Assembly (NCBI GenBank): GCA_002305165.1
Contig: DBQI01000023.1
Location: forward strand, 1 to 64,000
DNA: 64,000 nucleotides
DNA from: Armatimonadetes bacterium UBA1398
GTDB lineage: Bacteria; Armatimonadota; Zipacnadia; UBA1398
Direction of reading: 5' to 3'
Shown here piece after piece: positions 16,354-24,978 of the stretch. The notes under the pieces are model-generated. The model was not told the DNA's origin, made no database searches, and saw nothing but the letters and a program-made list of their open reading frames with translations. The position numbers and the translations under genes were made by a program. Each line of letters opens with the position of its first letter. Positions within the stretch are counted from its first letter, which is position 1.

Positions 16354-17397
16354 CTAGCCAGCCTGTGATGACAGAAGCTCGACGACTTCGGGGTCCTCGA
16401 GGTTGTCAGCGGTGACGACGGTGACACCGGTGTCGATCTTCGGCTCCACCGTCTCGCCCTTGATCGCCTTCACGACGGCCATGACACCCTCGTAGCCCAT
16501 CCGGTAGGGGTCCTGCACGATCAGGGCTTGTATGGTGCCCGCCTCTAGACCGTCGATCTCAGGCTCCGCAGCGTCGAACCCCACCAAGGTCACCTGGCCC
16601 GCCAGACCTCGCTGCTCCAGGACGCGAGCCGCGCCCATCGCTCCGGGCTCATTGGCCGCAAAGATCCCCTTCACATCGGGGTGGGCGTTCAGGAGGTTCT
16701 CGACGACCTTGACGGCCTCTTGCAGAAGGCTGTTCGAGTAGAGAGGCGGGAGAAGCTCGAACTCGGGGTGCTTCTGGATCTCCTCGACGAAACCCCGCTC
16801 GCGCTCGTCAGAGCTCTGGGCGCCCTGGATGAAGGGTATGACCGCCACCTTGCCGCCCTGAGGACCGATCAACTCCATGAGCGCCTCGGCCGCCCGCTGA
16901 CCGCCGAGCACATTGTCCGTCGCGGCGTAGGTTACCGGGATGGAGTCGTCATTGATGCCCGAGTCAATCACGGCGATGGGGATACCCGCGTCCTTCGCCC
17001 GCGCCAGGGGGGCGATGAGGTCGTCGGCGTCGCAGGCCGCCATCACGATGCCATCCACCTCGGCGCTCGTGAGGTTCTCGATGATGCTGATCTGGCCGAT
17101 AATGTCCTCCTCGCTGGCCGGGCCCTTGAACTCAATGCGTGCGCCGACCTCAGCCGCCGCGTCTTCGGCGCCCTTCTTGACGGTCTGCCAGAAGACGTGG
17201 GTTGTGCCCTTCGGCACAAGGGCGATGGTCATGCCCTCCACAGCCCCTCCGCCTTCGGGCGTGGTAGACACTCCCGTCTGGGGTACCGGCGCCGGTTCAG
17301 GGGACGTCGCATCCCTCTGACAGGAGGTGAGAGCCAGGATCATTAGAGCCGCCGTAAGAAGCCCCGCATCCTTCAGACGTCGCGTCAAGTGACTCAC
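16354..17397 (-). CDS. Sugar ABC transporter substrate-binding lipoprotein (ribose/LacI-like fold)
   Basis: A 347-residue lipoprotein from the GTG at 17397. A basic stretch LTRRLK is followed by a hydrophobic helix and the lipobox L-T-S-C26. The mature protein is a type I periplasmic binding protein of the Peripla_BP_4 group: MTIALVPKGTTHVFWQTVKKG, VDGIVMAACDADDLI, IPIAVIDSGI, GIFAANEPGAMGAARVLEQ and VTLVGFDAAEPEIDGLEAG. It should bind a monosaccharide or related ligand. No permease or ATPase gene of such a transporter is adjacent, so it is an orphan here. An ATG pair at 17436-17439 is an alternative start giving a longer n-region. It lies 57 nt after the TIGR00300 gene and may be the last gene of that cluster. 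Confidence 0.85.
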   Translation of the reverse strand: MSHLTRRLKDAGLLTAALMILALTSCQRDATSPEPAPVPQTGVSTTPEGGGAVEGMTIALVPKGTTHVFWQTVKKGAEDAAAEVGARIEFKGPASEEDIIGQISIIENLTSAEVDGIVMAACDADDLIAPLARAKDAGIPIAVIDSGINDDSIPVTYAATDNVLGGQRAAEALMELIGPQGGKVAVIPFIQGAQSSDERERGFVEEIQKHPEFELLPPLYSNSLLQEAVKVVENLLNAHPDVKGIFAANEPGAMGAARVLEQRGLAGQVTLVGFDAAEPEIDGLEAGTIQALIVQDPYRMGYEGVMAVVKAIKGETVEPKIDTGVTVVTADNLEDPEVVELLSSQAG

Positions 17398-17454
17398 CCT
17401 GTTTCCGTGGTGTGGTGCACCAACGTTCTCGCCCATCATCGCGGATTCCTGGCT

Positions 17455-18675
17455 CTATCCCTCGGCGAGTGCCGTGACGAGTTCACGCAGGAAGTACTCG
17501 CAATCTGTGACCAGACCCACCGCCTGATGGGTGCCACGATCGGCGAGCTTGATGACCGTATCGGCATCGGAGTCGACACAGACGACCCTGACCGGCGCCG
17601 GTAGGAGGTTACCGGTGGCAACGCTGTGGAGGGTCGTAGCCACAAGAAGCGCCATCCCGATGCCATCGATGAGCTCGCGCATGGCCCGCTGCGCATCAAT
17701 CACGTCCGTGATCACGTCGGGGAGAGGGCCATCATCCCGTATGCTGCCGGCCAGCACGAAGGGCACTCCGCGCAGCACACAGGCGTGCATGATCCCGCCC
17801 TTCAGGATGCCCAGATCGACCGCGGCGCGTATCGAACCGGCCCGTCGAATCGTGTTGATTGCCCTCAAGTGGTGCTGGTGACCGTGGCGGAATGGGGTCC
17901 CATGCTCCAGCCCGACGCCCAGGCTCGTGCCAAACAACAGGGACTCGATGTCATGGGTCGCGAGCGCGTTGCCCGCGTGGAGACGGTTCACCCAGCCATC
18001 GTGAATCAACCTCTCCAGAAGTGGGCCCGCGCCCGAGTGCACGATGGCGGGCCCGCCGACGAAGAGGATGTCGCGCCCCGCGTCGCGCGTCGCCCGCATG
18101 CTTTCCGCCACGCGTCGGATGAGTGTGCGCTTCGGCCGCTCGGTGGAGATGCTGCTCGTCATGAAACCGAAGCCCTCGTCCGCCTTCTCCGGTTCCCAGC
18201 GGCTGGTGCGGAGCCCGTCATGGCCGACGATGAGCATGTCCCCAGCGCGCACATCCGCGAAGCTCACACACTCCGCCACGAGTCCAGAGTCGCCCTGGCG
18301 TATACGGACGGCACAGTCCATCTCGATGCCCTGCACCTCCAGCCACTGCCCGCTCACACGCACATGGGTGGGCAGATTGGTCGTGGAGTAGAAGCCTTCG
18401 GGATACACACCGTCCATGTCGACGGACGCTAGTTTCGCCTCGCCCTCGTCCGATGACGCGCCGTGACGCTCGACCTCTCGCAGGATCTCGTCGAGCTTGT
18501 CGCCATCGGCGGCGGAGACCCTCAGCACGGCCGTGCTCGGCTCCTCGCGGGTGCGCCCCATCTCGAAGCTCTCGACGTAGTACTCGCCGCCCAGTTCCAG
18601 GATCACATCCAGCACACGTGACAAGGTAAGGGAATCGATGATGTGCCCACGGATCGTGAGCGTCTCAGAGATCAT
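17455..18675 (-). CDS. TIGR00300-type ornithine cyclodeaminase / LOR-SDH domain protein
   Basis: A 406-residue protein matching the archaeal-type ornithine cyclodeaminase (TIGR00300, LOR/SDH bifunctional conserved domain). The N-terminal domain carries TIRGHIIDSLTLSRVLD and an ACT-like beta-alpha pattern. The C-terminal NAD-binding part carries ILFVGGPAIVHSGAGP, WVNRLHAGNALATHDIE, LGVGLEHGTPFRHGHQHH and ALLVATTLHSVATGNLLP. Characterised relatives convert ornithine to proline and ammonia; some related domains act on arginine. The ATG at 18675 follows GAGGAG with 8-nt spacing, 32 nt after ispH. It appears to extend the thrS-to-ispH cluster. Confidence 0.82.
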   Translation of the reverse strand: MISETLTIRGHIIDSLTLSRVLDVILELGGEYYVESFEMGRTREEPSTAVLRVSAADGDKLDEILREVERHGASSDEGEAKLASVDMDGVYPEGFYSTTNLPTHVRVSGQWLEVQGIEMDCAVRIRQGDSGLVAECVSFADVRAGDMLIVGHDGLRTSRWEPEKADEGFGFMTSSISTERPKRTLIRRVAESMRATRDAGRDILFVGGPAIVHSGAGPLLERLIHDGWVNRLHAGNALATHDIESLLFGTSLGVGLEHGTPFRHGHQHHLRAINTIRRAGSIRAAVDLGILKGGIMHACVLRGVPFVLAGSIRDDGPLPDVITDVIDAQRAMRELIDGIGMALLVATTLHSVATGNLLPAPVRVVCVDSDADTVIKLADRGTHQAVGLVTDCEYFLRELVTALAEG

Positions 18676-18707
18676 GGCTTGGGCTCCTCTTCAAAAGTGG
18701 GGTGGAG

Positions 18708-19580
18708 CTAAGCGGGGCTGACGGCCCGTTCGATGGCCTCGATGACCTCCTGAGTGGTCCAGTCCGGCGTCGAGGCCCCTGCGGTAACGCCGGCAATGTC
18801 ACTCGGAGCCAGGTCCCGGAACCAGTCGGGGTTCACGTCCCGAGCCGTCTCAATGTGGTACGTCGGCGTGCCAGTGGCGCTGCATATCTCGGCAAGACGG
18901 CGCGTGTTGCCACTATGGTACCCTCCGACGACGACCATGACGGCTACTTTCCGAGCCAACTCCGCCGCCGCGGACTGGCGCTGCACCGTCGCGTCGCAGA
19001 GCGTATTGCAGATGCGTATCTCCCGGCACCGACTGAGCAGTTCGCGCACGCAGTCCGCAAGGTTGTCTTCGGTCTGGGTCGTCTGAGCGACGATGCCTAC
19101 CCGGCGCAGGGGGGGGAGCTTGGCTACATCCTCGGGCCGCTCCACGATGTGAGCCTGCCCATCCACCCAGCCCATGATCCCCGCGACCTCCGGATGGTCT
19201 CGCTCGCCCACGATCACGAGGTCGTAGCCCTCGGCACGCAACTCGCGGGCCCGCTCGTGCACCCGCTTCACGAAGGGGCACGTGGTATCGGCCACCTCGA
19301 TGCCGAGAGCCTCAGCCTCCTTGATGATGCTCTCAGGCACTCCGTGCGCCCGGATGATCAGGACGCCTCCCAAGGCCTCGCTGACCGACTTCACCACCCG
19401 CACACCCATATCCTCGAGTTGTCCGACGACCTGGTTGTTGTGGATGAGAGGGCCGAGGGCGTAGACGGGCTTGCGCGACTCGGCCCGGGCCTTCTCCAGA
19501 GCCATCTCTAGAGCGCGCTGAACACCGAAGCAAAACCCTGCCGCCTCGGCGACCTTGACCCTGCCTGTGCCCTCTCTCAC
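18708..19580 (-). CDS. ispH: 4-hydroxy-3-methylbut-2-enyl diphosphate reductase
   Basis: The last enzyme of the MEP isoprenoid pathway, reducing HMBPP to IPP and DMAPP with a [4Fe-4S] cluster. The cluster cysteines are Cys17 (AAGFCFGV), Cys101 (DTTCPFV) and Cys195 (NTLCDAT). IRAHGVP and QTTQTEDNL are conserved substrate-site segments, and YHSGNTRRLAEIC is typical of the third domain. At 290 residues it has normal length. The GTG start at 19580 has GAGGAGGGG upstream. It lies 23 nt after pheS in the same direction, so it is probably in the translation operon. Confidence 0.94.
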   Translation of the reverse strand: MREGTGRVKVAEAAGFCFGVQRALEMALEKARAESRKPVYALGPLIHNNQVVGQLEDMGVRVVKSVSEALGGVLIIRAHGVPESIIKEAEALGIEVADTTCPFVKRVHERARELRAEGYDLVIVGERDHPEVAGIMGWVDGQAHIVERPEDVAKLPPLRRVGIVAQTTQTEDNLADCVRELLSRCREIRICNTLCDATVQRQSAAAELARKVAVMVVVGGYHSGNTRRLAEICSATGTPTYHIETARDVNPDWFRDLAPSDIAGVTAGASTPDWTTQEVIEAIERAVSPA

Positions 19581-19603
19581 GTCGCTCTGTGCCCCTCCTC
19601 GGC

Positions 19604-20605
19604 CTACGCGAACTGCCTCAAGAAGCGGACGTCGTTGTCCAGGAATAGCCGGATATCGTCGATCCGGTGTTCGAGCATCGCCATCCGCTCGAGTCCCATG
19701 CCGAAGGCGAAGCCGGTGTAGCGCTCAGGATCGTACCCCACGGCCCGCAGCACGTTAGGATGGACCATACCAGCACCGCCGACCTCGATCCAGCCTGTGC
19801 CCTTGCACAGCGAGCAGCCAGCGCCACGGCAGGAGTGGCAGGTGTACGCCACCTCAGCGCCCGGTTCCACGAAGGGGAAGAAGTCCGGCCTGAACCGCAT
19901 CTGAACGTCGTCGCCGAAGGCCTGCCGACCGTAGAGAGCGAGTACGCCCTTCAGCGTCGCCATAGAGATGCCCTCATCGACCATGAGCCCTTCCACCTGG
20001 TGGAAGGTGTGCATGTGCGTAGCATCCACCGTGTCCGGCCGGTAGCAGCGACCCGGGCAGAGGATGCGCACGGGAGGCGCCTGCTTCTCCATAGTCCGGA
20101 TCTGTGCGGCAGAGGTCTCCGTGCGCAGCAGCCAGCGCGGGCCGAACCGGAAGCACTCCTTCTTCGCGGGGTGGTCCTCGGGAATGTTCAGCGCCGTGAA
20201 GTTGTGCCAGTCATCCTCGATCTCGGGCCCATCGACGATGGTGAAGCCCATGCCGATGAAGATCCGAGCGATACCCTCCAGGGTGCGAGTGAGAGGATGG
20301 GCGCCCCCGAGACGCTGCGCCCGTCCCGGGAGTGTGACATCTGTGGCGTCGACGGGAGCCCTCTGGGCGAACGCCGCCAGGGCCGCCTCGACCAGGGCCT
20401 GGATCTCGTCGCGAGCCTCATTGACGAGCTTGCCTATCCGTGGGCGCTCCTCCGCGCTGAGGGATCCCATGCCCCTCAAGAAGCCCGTCAGCCGGCCCTT
20501 CTTGCCGAGCATCTCGCGCCCCACAGCCTCGATGGTGTCGGGTGAGGTGGCGGACTGAATCCGCTGCCGCACCTCCTCGCGGAGGGCAGTGATCTCTCGG
20601 TCCAT
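19604..20605 (-). CDS. pheS: Phenylalanine--tRNA ligase alpha subunit
   Basis: A 333-residue class II synthetase catalytic subunit. It has the N-terminal coiled-coil tRNA-binding arm, then LGGAHPLTRTLEGIARIF, FTIVDGPEIEDDWHNFTALN (motif 1 region), DATHMHTFHQVEGLMVD (motif 2) and FAFGMGLERMAML (motif 3). A Cys-rich insertion (YTCHSCRGAGCSLC) looks like a zinc knuckle and occurs in many bacterial PheS. The partner gene pheT, normally directly downstream, is absent: ispH follows instead. pheT must be elsewhere in the genome, because the enzyme is an alpha2-beta2 heterotetramer. Start ATG at 20605. Confidence 0.95.
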   Translation of the reverse strand: MDREITALREEVRQRIQSATSPDTIEAVGREMLGKKGRLTGFLRGMGSLSAEERPRIGKLVNEARDEIQALVEAALAAFAQRAPVDATDVTLPGRAQRLGGAHPLTRTLEGIARIFIGMGFTIVDGPEIEDDWHNFTALNIPEDHPAKKECFRFGPRWLLRTETSAAQIRTMEKQAPPVRILCPGRCYRPDTVDATHMHTFHQVEGLMVDEGISMATLKGVLALYGRQAFGDDVQMRFRPDFFPFVEPGAEVAYTCHSCRGAGCSLCKGTGWIEVGGAGMVHPNVLRAVGYDPERYTGFAFGMGLERMAMLEHRIDDIRLFLDNDVRFLRQFA

Positions 20606-20643
20606 GGCTTATCGTCCTATCTCGCGCACCGGCGGACGCCGGC

Positions 20644-21426
20644 CTAGGGTCGGCAGAGCTGGAACAGGCACACCGCCGCCGCTGCCGACACGTTCAGCGA
20701 TTCTACTCCCCGGGCCATGGGGATGGCGAGAAGCTCCTGGCATGCCGCGACGGCCCCCTCCGAGAGACCTCGCACCTCGCTGCCCAGCACCAAGGCGAAC
20801 CGCTCTCTGGGTCCAGCCTGGTGGATGAGCACGGTGCCCGCCGCATCGGTGCCGATCCCCGGCAGATCCAGGGCTGCGAGCGCCTCTGCAACGCCCGCTG
20901 CTGAGGTCACTGGCAGAGCGAAGACGGTCCCCGCCGAGCCGCGGACGGTCTTCGGATTGGACCAATCGGCACAGTGCCCCGCCAGCACGACGCAGTCCGC
21001 CCCTGCCGCCGCAGCCGAGCGGATGCAGGAGCCAACGTTGCCCGGATCGCCAAGATCCTCGAGTATCAGAGCCCGGTGAACCTGCCCAGTCAGCGTCGGC
21101 AGAGGGTGCTCCGCGCGCCTGACGATGCCAACGGCATCGACCTGGCTCTGCACCGAGACAGCCCAGGCGAGCACCTCGCGGTCCACCTCCGTGATCTCGC
21201 AGGAGGGCCAACGCTCGGCACAGGCCGCGACTAAGGACCGGAGGGCGTCGGGGTCACGAGGCTCCGCCGCGGTGAGAAGGGCGGTCGGTTCCGCGCCGAA
21301 GGCAAGCGCCGTATCGAGGCAACGACTGCCCTCGACCACAAGCAATCCGGCCTCAACCCGTTCCCGGGCCGAGGCCGTGAGGCTTCGTAGGCTCTGTATG
21401 AGTGGGTTACGTCGGCTGGTGATCAC
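20644..21426 (-). CDS. TrmH/SpoU family RNA 2'-O-ribose methyltransferase
   Basis: A 260-residue SPOUT methyltransferase. An N-terminal L30e-like RNA-binding region (SRRNPLIQSLRSLTA, LVVEGSRCLDTAL) precedes the trefoil-knot domain. The three SpoU motifs are LILEDLGDPGNVGSCIRSA, ALVLGSEVRGLSE and ESLNVSAAAAVCLFQL. The length and layout match enzymes modifying 23S rRNA (RlmB/TsnR-like group). The start overlaps the rplT stop as an ATGA junction, and pheS follows after 38 nt. An rRNA methyltransferase gene between rplT and pheS is a known arrangement in several phyla. Confidence 0.9.
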   Translation of the reverse strand: MITSRRNPLIQSLRSLTASARERVEAGLLVVEGSRCLDTALAFGAEPTALLTAAEPRDPDALRSLVAACAERWPSCEITEVDREVLAWAVSVQSQVDAVGIVRRAEHPLPTLTGQVHRALILEDLGDPGNVGSCIRSAAAAGADCVVLAGHCADWSNPKTVRGSAGTVFALPVTSAAGVAEALAALDLPGIGTDAAGTVLIHQAGPRERFALVLGSEVRGLSEGAVAACQELLAIPMARGVESLNVSAAAAVCLFQLCRP

Positions 21427-21800
21427 GCCGTCGTGGCCGCGCCCTCACCGAGGGCCTGCCGTGCTTTGCTCACGATGTCAGCGAAGGCGTCAGGCTCACG
21501 CACCGCGATGTCGGCCAGAACCTTGCGATCGAGTTCAACACCGGCCTTCCGAAGGCCAGCGATGAACTGGCTGTACCGAAGGCCCTGCTGCTGACACGCG
21601 GCGCTGATGCGGGTGATCCATAGCCGCCGGAAGTCGCGCTTGCGCTGGCGCCGATCACGATAGGCGTACTGACCGGCGTGCATGACCGCCTCGTTGGCCG
21701 TTTTGTAGAGGGAATGGCGTCGGCCCCAGTACCCCTTGGCCAGCTTGATCACCTTGCGGTGACGCTGGTGGGCCGCCACACCCCGTTTGACTCTCGGCAT
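21423..21800 (-). CDS. rplT: 50S ribosomal protein L20
   Basis: A 125-residue protein with the L20 signature: MPRVKRGVAAHQRHRKVIKLAKGY, RRHSLYKTANEAVMHAGQYAYRDRRQRKRDFR and WITRISAACQQQGLRYSQFI. It nucleates 23S rRNA folding early in 50S assembly. It lies 30 nt after rpmI and overlaps the methyltransferase gene by 4 nt. In other bacteria L20 represses the rpmI-rplT mRNA through a leader structure; the 227-nt spacer upstream of rpmI could hold such a site. Confidence 0.97.
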   Translation of the reverse strand: MPRVKRGVAAHQRHRKVIKLAKGYWGRRHSLYKTANEAVMHAGQYAYRDRRQRKRDFRRLWITRISAACQQQGLRYSQFIAGLRKAGVELDRKVLADIAVREPDAFADIVSKARQALGEGAATTA

Positions 21801-21830
21801 TGCTCTGGTCCTGCCTTTCTCTGTGCCGGC

Positions 21831-22028
21831 CTAACTGCCCGGTAGCAGTCGCTTCACGAACTTGAGCTTGGCGCCATCAAGCTCCTTGTCCTGGCTCAGG
21901 CGCCGCTTGCGCGAGCCACTCTTGTGGAAGTTCAGATGGCCCTTATTCGTATGGCGGTGGAAGACCTTGCCGGTTCCCGTCTTGCGGAAACGCTTCCGAG
22001 CCGCCGAGTTCGTCTTCATCTTGGGCAT
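21831..22028 (-). CDS. rpmI: 50S ribosomal protein L35
   Basis: A 65-residue basic protein with the standard L35 pattern: MPKMKTNSAARKRFRKTGTGK, then HTNKGHLNFHKS and KRLLPGS at the C-terminus. The ATG follows AGGAGAGGGGG. It forms the usual infC-rpmI-rplT set, although 227 nt separate it from infC, and a promoter candidate in that gap may give it separate transcription. Confidence 0.97.
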   Translation of the reverse strand: MPKMKTNSAARKRFRKTGTGKVFHRHTNKGHLNFHKSGSRKRRLSQDKELDGAKLKFVKRLLPGS

Positions 22029-22074
22029 AACCTATGCCCCCTCTCCTGGGGAAACCCCGTCGGTGCGAGGTAGC

Positions 22075-22102
22075 AGTCTACCAGAAACGGACCGAGAGGC
22101 AA
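22075..22102 (-). promoter_or_regulatory. Promoter candidate for rpmI-rplT
   Basis: On the minus strand TTGCCT and TAGACT are separated by 16 nt, and the -10 is preceded by TGG (extended -10). It lies 47 nt before the rpmI start, inside the long infC-rpmI spacer. It would let the ribosomal-protein genes be expressed apart from thrS-infC. Confidence 0.4.
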
Positions 22103-22255
22103 GGCCTGGTACGCGACAAGACGCGGCAAGAGATCCGGTGCGACTGGGGGGCACACCCATCCACCGAGCCCTCTGATCCTCTGCCACAGAGCTATCCTCA
22201 GATAGGCGGCAGCGGCGGGACCGATCCCGGCGACGCGAACACCGCGCGAGGCGGG

Positions 22256-22972
22256 CTACTCGTCGTCGTCCTCATCGTCGAACTCGTCATCTTCATCGTC
22301 TTCGTCGATGAAGTCGTCCTCGAGTTCGTCGTCCTCCCCTGGGGCAATCACCGTCTCGGGCTCGCCGTCCGTGGGGGCGACAGTCTCTTCAGGCTTCGGC
22401 TGTCCCGCAGCCTCGGCTTCGGCATCAGCCTTGGCCTTGGCACGGCGACGCTCCTCCGCCGGCTTAGGGTTGATGATCATGGACATCTGGCGGCCTTCCA
22501 TGCTCGGGCGCCGCTCGATGTCGCCGACATCGGTCAGCCGCTCCCCCATACGGAGGACCTTCTTTCGCGCGAGGTCCTGATGGGCCATCTCCCTGCCCCG
22601 GAAGAGCATCGAGACTCTGACCTTCCTGCCCTCTTCGAGGAACCTCCGGGCCTTGCGCTCCTTGGTGGCAAAGTCGTGCTCATCCGTATGCGGCCGTATC
22701 CGTACCGTCTTGAGTTCAACGGACTTGGTCTGCTTGTGGGTCTCCTTCTCCTTCTTGCGCTGCTCGAACTTCCACCGCCCGAAATCCATGATCCGGCATA
22801 CGGGAGGATTCGCCTGCGGCGCCACCTCAATCAGATCGAGGTCGCGCTGCTGAGCTATCGCCAGCGCCTCGCGAGGGGTCATGATACCCAGCTGATCACC
22901 GTTGTCATCGATGACTCGGATCTCGCGCGCTCGGATTCTCTCGTTGGTTCTCTGTCGCCTATCCCTGTCCGT
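22256..22972 (-). CDS. infC: Translation initiation factor IF-3 with non-canonical start codon
   Basis: IF-3 binds the 30S subunit and checks start-codon pairing. The frame encodes RTNERIRAREIRVIDDNGDQ (N-domain), PPVCRIMDFGRWKFEQRKKE, the linker, and HDFATKERKARRFLEEG with VRVSMLFRGREMAHQDLA (C-domain). A 26-residue very acidic tail follows. The first ATG in frame (22882) falls inside the N-domain and cannot be the start. Upstream, the frame reaches the thrS stop codon (22979-22981) with no ATG, GTG or TTG. The only near-cognate candidate outside the conserved block is an ACG at 22970-22972, behind a GGGGAG that ends thrS; an ATC at 22934-22936 would cut conserved residues. infC genes often use rare AUU/AUC/AUA starts for autoregulation, so the pattern is expected even though the exact codon is unsettled. 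Confidence 0.9.
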   Translation of the reverse strand, partial: TDRDRRQRTNERIRAREIRVIDDNGDQLGIMTPREALAIAQQRDLDLIEVAPQANPPVCRIMDFGRWKFEQRKKEKETHKQTKSVELKTVRIRPHTDEHDFATKERKARRFLEEGRKVRVSMLFRGREMAHQDLARKKVLRMGERLTDVGDIERRPSMEGRQMSMIINPKPAEERRRAKAKADAEAEAAGQPKPEETVAPTDGEPETVIAPGEDDELEDDFIDEDDEDDEFDDEDDDE

Positions 22973-22978
22973 TCGGGT

Positions 22979-24898
22979 TCACTCCCCAATCTCACAAGTC
23001 AACTGACCGATGAAGTCCTCGACGCTCATGGCGCCCAGGTCTCCCTCGCCGCGCTTCCTCACGCCGACCTGGCCACCTGCTTCCTCGCGGTCACCCAAGA
23101 CGACCATGTAGGGTACCCTGCTTCGCTCGGCGGCGCCAATCTTGTAGGAAACACGCTCATCAGATTCGTCGATCTCGGCCCTGTACCCTGCACCGATCAG
23201 TTGGTCACACACTCTTCGCGCGTACTCGTGATGCCGGTCGGCGATGGGCAGGATGGCCACCTGCACCGGCGCCAGCCACAGCGGGAACGCGCCCGCGTAG
23301 TGCTCGATGAGCAGGCCGATGAATCGCTCGATTCCCGCGAGCACCACCCGATGCAGCATGACAGGTCGGTGAGCGGCGCCGTCCTCGCCGATGTAAGTGA
23401 GCTCGAACCGCTCTGGCAGGTTGAGGTCGCACTGGAAGGTCGGGCCCTGCCAGGAGCGTCCGATCGCATCACGGAACTTCACGTCGATCTTGGGGCCATA
23501 GAAGGCACCCCCGCCCTCATCCACCTCGTAGGGAAGGCCGGCCTTGTCCAGCGCCTGCCTGAGCGACTCGGTTGCGCGCTCCCAGATCTCGTCACTGCCG
23601 ACGGACTTCGCTGGCCGGGTGGCGAGGAACACCTCGCGATCCGTGAATCCGAACTTGCCCCAACAGTCCACAGAGAACTCGTACGCCCTGATGATCTCCT
23701 CCGCCATCTGCTCCGGTGTGCAGAAGATGTGCGCATCATCCTGGGTGAACCCACGCACGCGGAGTAGCCCATGGAGGACTCCGGCGCGCTCCTGGCGGTA
23801 GACCGTTCCCAGTTCAAAGAACCGGAGTGGCATGTCCCGGTAACTCCGTGTTTTCGACTGGTACAGCAAGATATGCCCCGGGCAATTCATGGGTCTCACG
23901 CCGTACTCCATCTTGTCGATCTCGGTGAGGAACATGTCGTACGTGCCGTAGTGCCCAGAGGTCTTCCAAAGGTCGACCTTGGTCACATGGGGCGTGCATA
24001 CGAGTTGGTACCCACGTTGGAGATGCTCATTGAGGATCCACTGCTCCACGTGATGCTTCAGCAGTGCGCCCTTCGGTTGCCAGAAGGCCATGCCGGGTCC
24101 CGCCTCTTGCTCGAAGAAGGTGACCAAATCGAGTTCCCGGCCGAGGAGACGGTGGTCCCGTTGCCGCGCCTGCTCTTGCTGCTCCAGGAACTCGGCGAGC
24201 GCCGCCGCGTCAGCGAAGGCGGTGCCATAGACTCGCTGAAGCATGGGGTTGGTCTCAACGCCGCGCCAGTAGGCTCCGGCAAGAGACAGGAGCGCGATCC
24301 CCGACTTGTCCAGATGACCAGTGCTCGGCAGATGCGGGCCGCGGCAGAGGTCGACCCAGTCGCCTTGCCGGTAGAGGGTGACCACCTCATCGGGCGGCAG
24401 GTCCCGTACGAGCTCCACCTTGTAGGATTGCCCAAGTCCCTCGAACATAGCGATGGCATCATCCCGCGAGATCTCCTCGCGCGTGATCGGGAGGTCGCTG
24501 TCGATGATCTCGCACATGCGCTCGTGCAAGGCCTGCAGATCCCCGGTCGTTACCGGCTTAGGGAACTCCATGTCGTAGTAGAACCGGTCCTCGAGCGCGG
24601 GGCCGATGCCCAGCTTGGTGCCCGGGAAAAGCTGCATGGCGGCGTGGGCCAGCACGTGCGCCGCGGTGTGGCGGTAGATGCGGCGGCCTTCCTCGTCGCC
24701 AAAAGTAAGGATGCGCACCTCTGCGCCGTGGGGGACCCGCGTCGTGAGGCCCACAGGCTCCTTATCCACAGCGCCGCCAACGGCGGCTCTGGCAAGTCTC
24801 GGGCCGATGCTCTCGGCGACGCTCAGGACGGTTGCGTCCGGCGCGACGTCGAGCTTCGACCCGTCAGGCAGGTATACCCAAGCCCCGGCCTCGCTCAT
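22979..24898 (-). CDS. thrS: Threonine--tRNA ligase
   Basis: A 639-residue class II synthetase with all domains: N-terminal TGS-like domain (VYLPDGSKLDVAPDATVLSV), editing domain (YRHTAAHVLAHAAMQLFP) and catalytic core. The core carries VRPMNCPGHILLYQS (zinc ligand Cys339), FFELGTVYRQE, GFTQDDAHIFC and AHRPVMLHRV. The C-terminal anticodon-binding domain contains WLAPVQVAILPI and VSYKIGAAERSRVPYMVVLG. The ATG at 24898 has GGGAGGAA upstream; the frame extends further but without that signal. It is the first protein gene downstream of tRNA-Val, and its stop codon is directly followed by infC. Confidence 0.97.
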   Translation of the reverse strand: MSEAGAWVYLPDGSKLDVAPDATVLSVAESIGPRLARAAVGGAVDKEPVGLTTRVPHGAEVRILTFGDEEGRRIYRHTAAHVLAHAAMQLFPGTKLGIGPALEDRFYYDMEFPKPVTTGDLQALHERMCEIIDSDLPITREEISRDDAIAMFEGLGQSYKVELVRDLPPDEVVTLYRQGDWVDLCRGPHLPSTGHLDKSGIALLSLAGAYWRGVETNPMLQRVYGTAFADAAALAEFLEQQEQARQRDHRLLGRELDLVTFFEQEAGPGMAFWQPKGALLKHHVEQWILNEHLQRGYQLVCTPHVTKVDLWKTSGHYGTYDMFLTEIDKMEYGVRPMNCPGHILLYQSKTRSYRDMPLRFFELGTVYRQERAGVLHGLLRVRGFTQDDAHIFCTPEQMAEEIIRAYEFSVDCWGKFGFTDREVFLATRPAKSVGSDEIWERATESLRQALDKAGLPYEVDEGGGAFYGPKIDVKFRDAIGRSWQGPTFQCDLNLPERFELTYIGEDGAAHRPVMLHRVVLAGIERFIGLLIEHYAGAFPLWLAPVQVAILPIADRHHEYARRVCDQLIGAGYRAEIDESDERVSYKIGAAERSRVPYMVVLGDREEAGGQVGVRKRGEGDLGAMSVEDFIGQLTCEIGE

Positions 24899-24978
24899 CG
24901 CGGATTCCTCCCTCGTCAAGGTTATGGGGGAGCGCAGGCTCCTCCGTCTGCCGTATGTTACCCGATTCAGATACCGAA

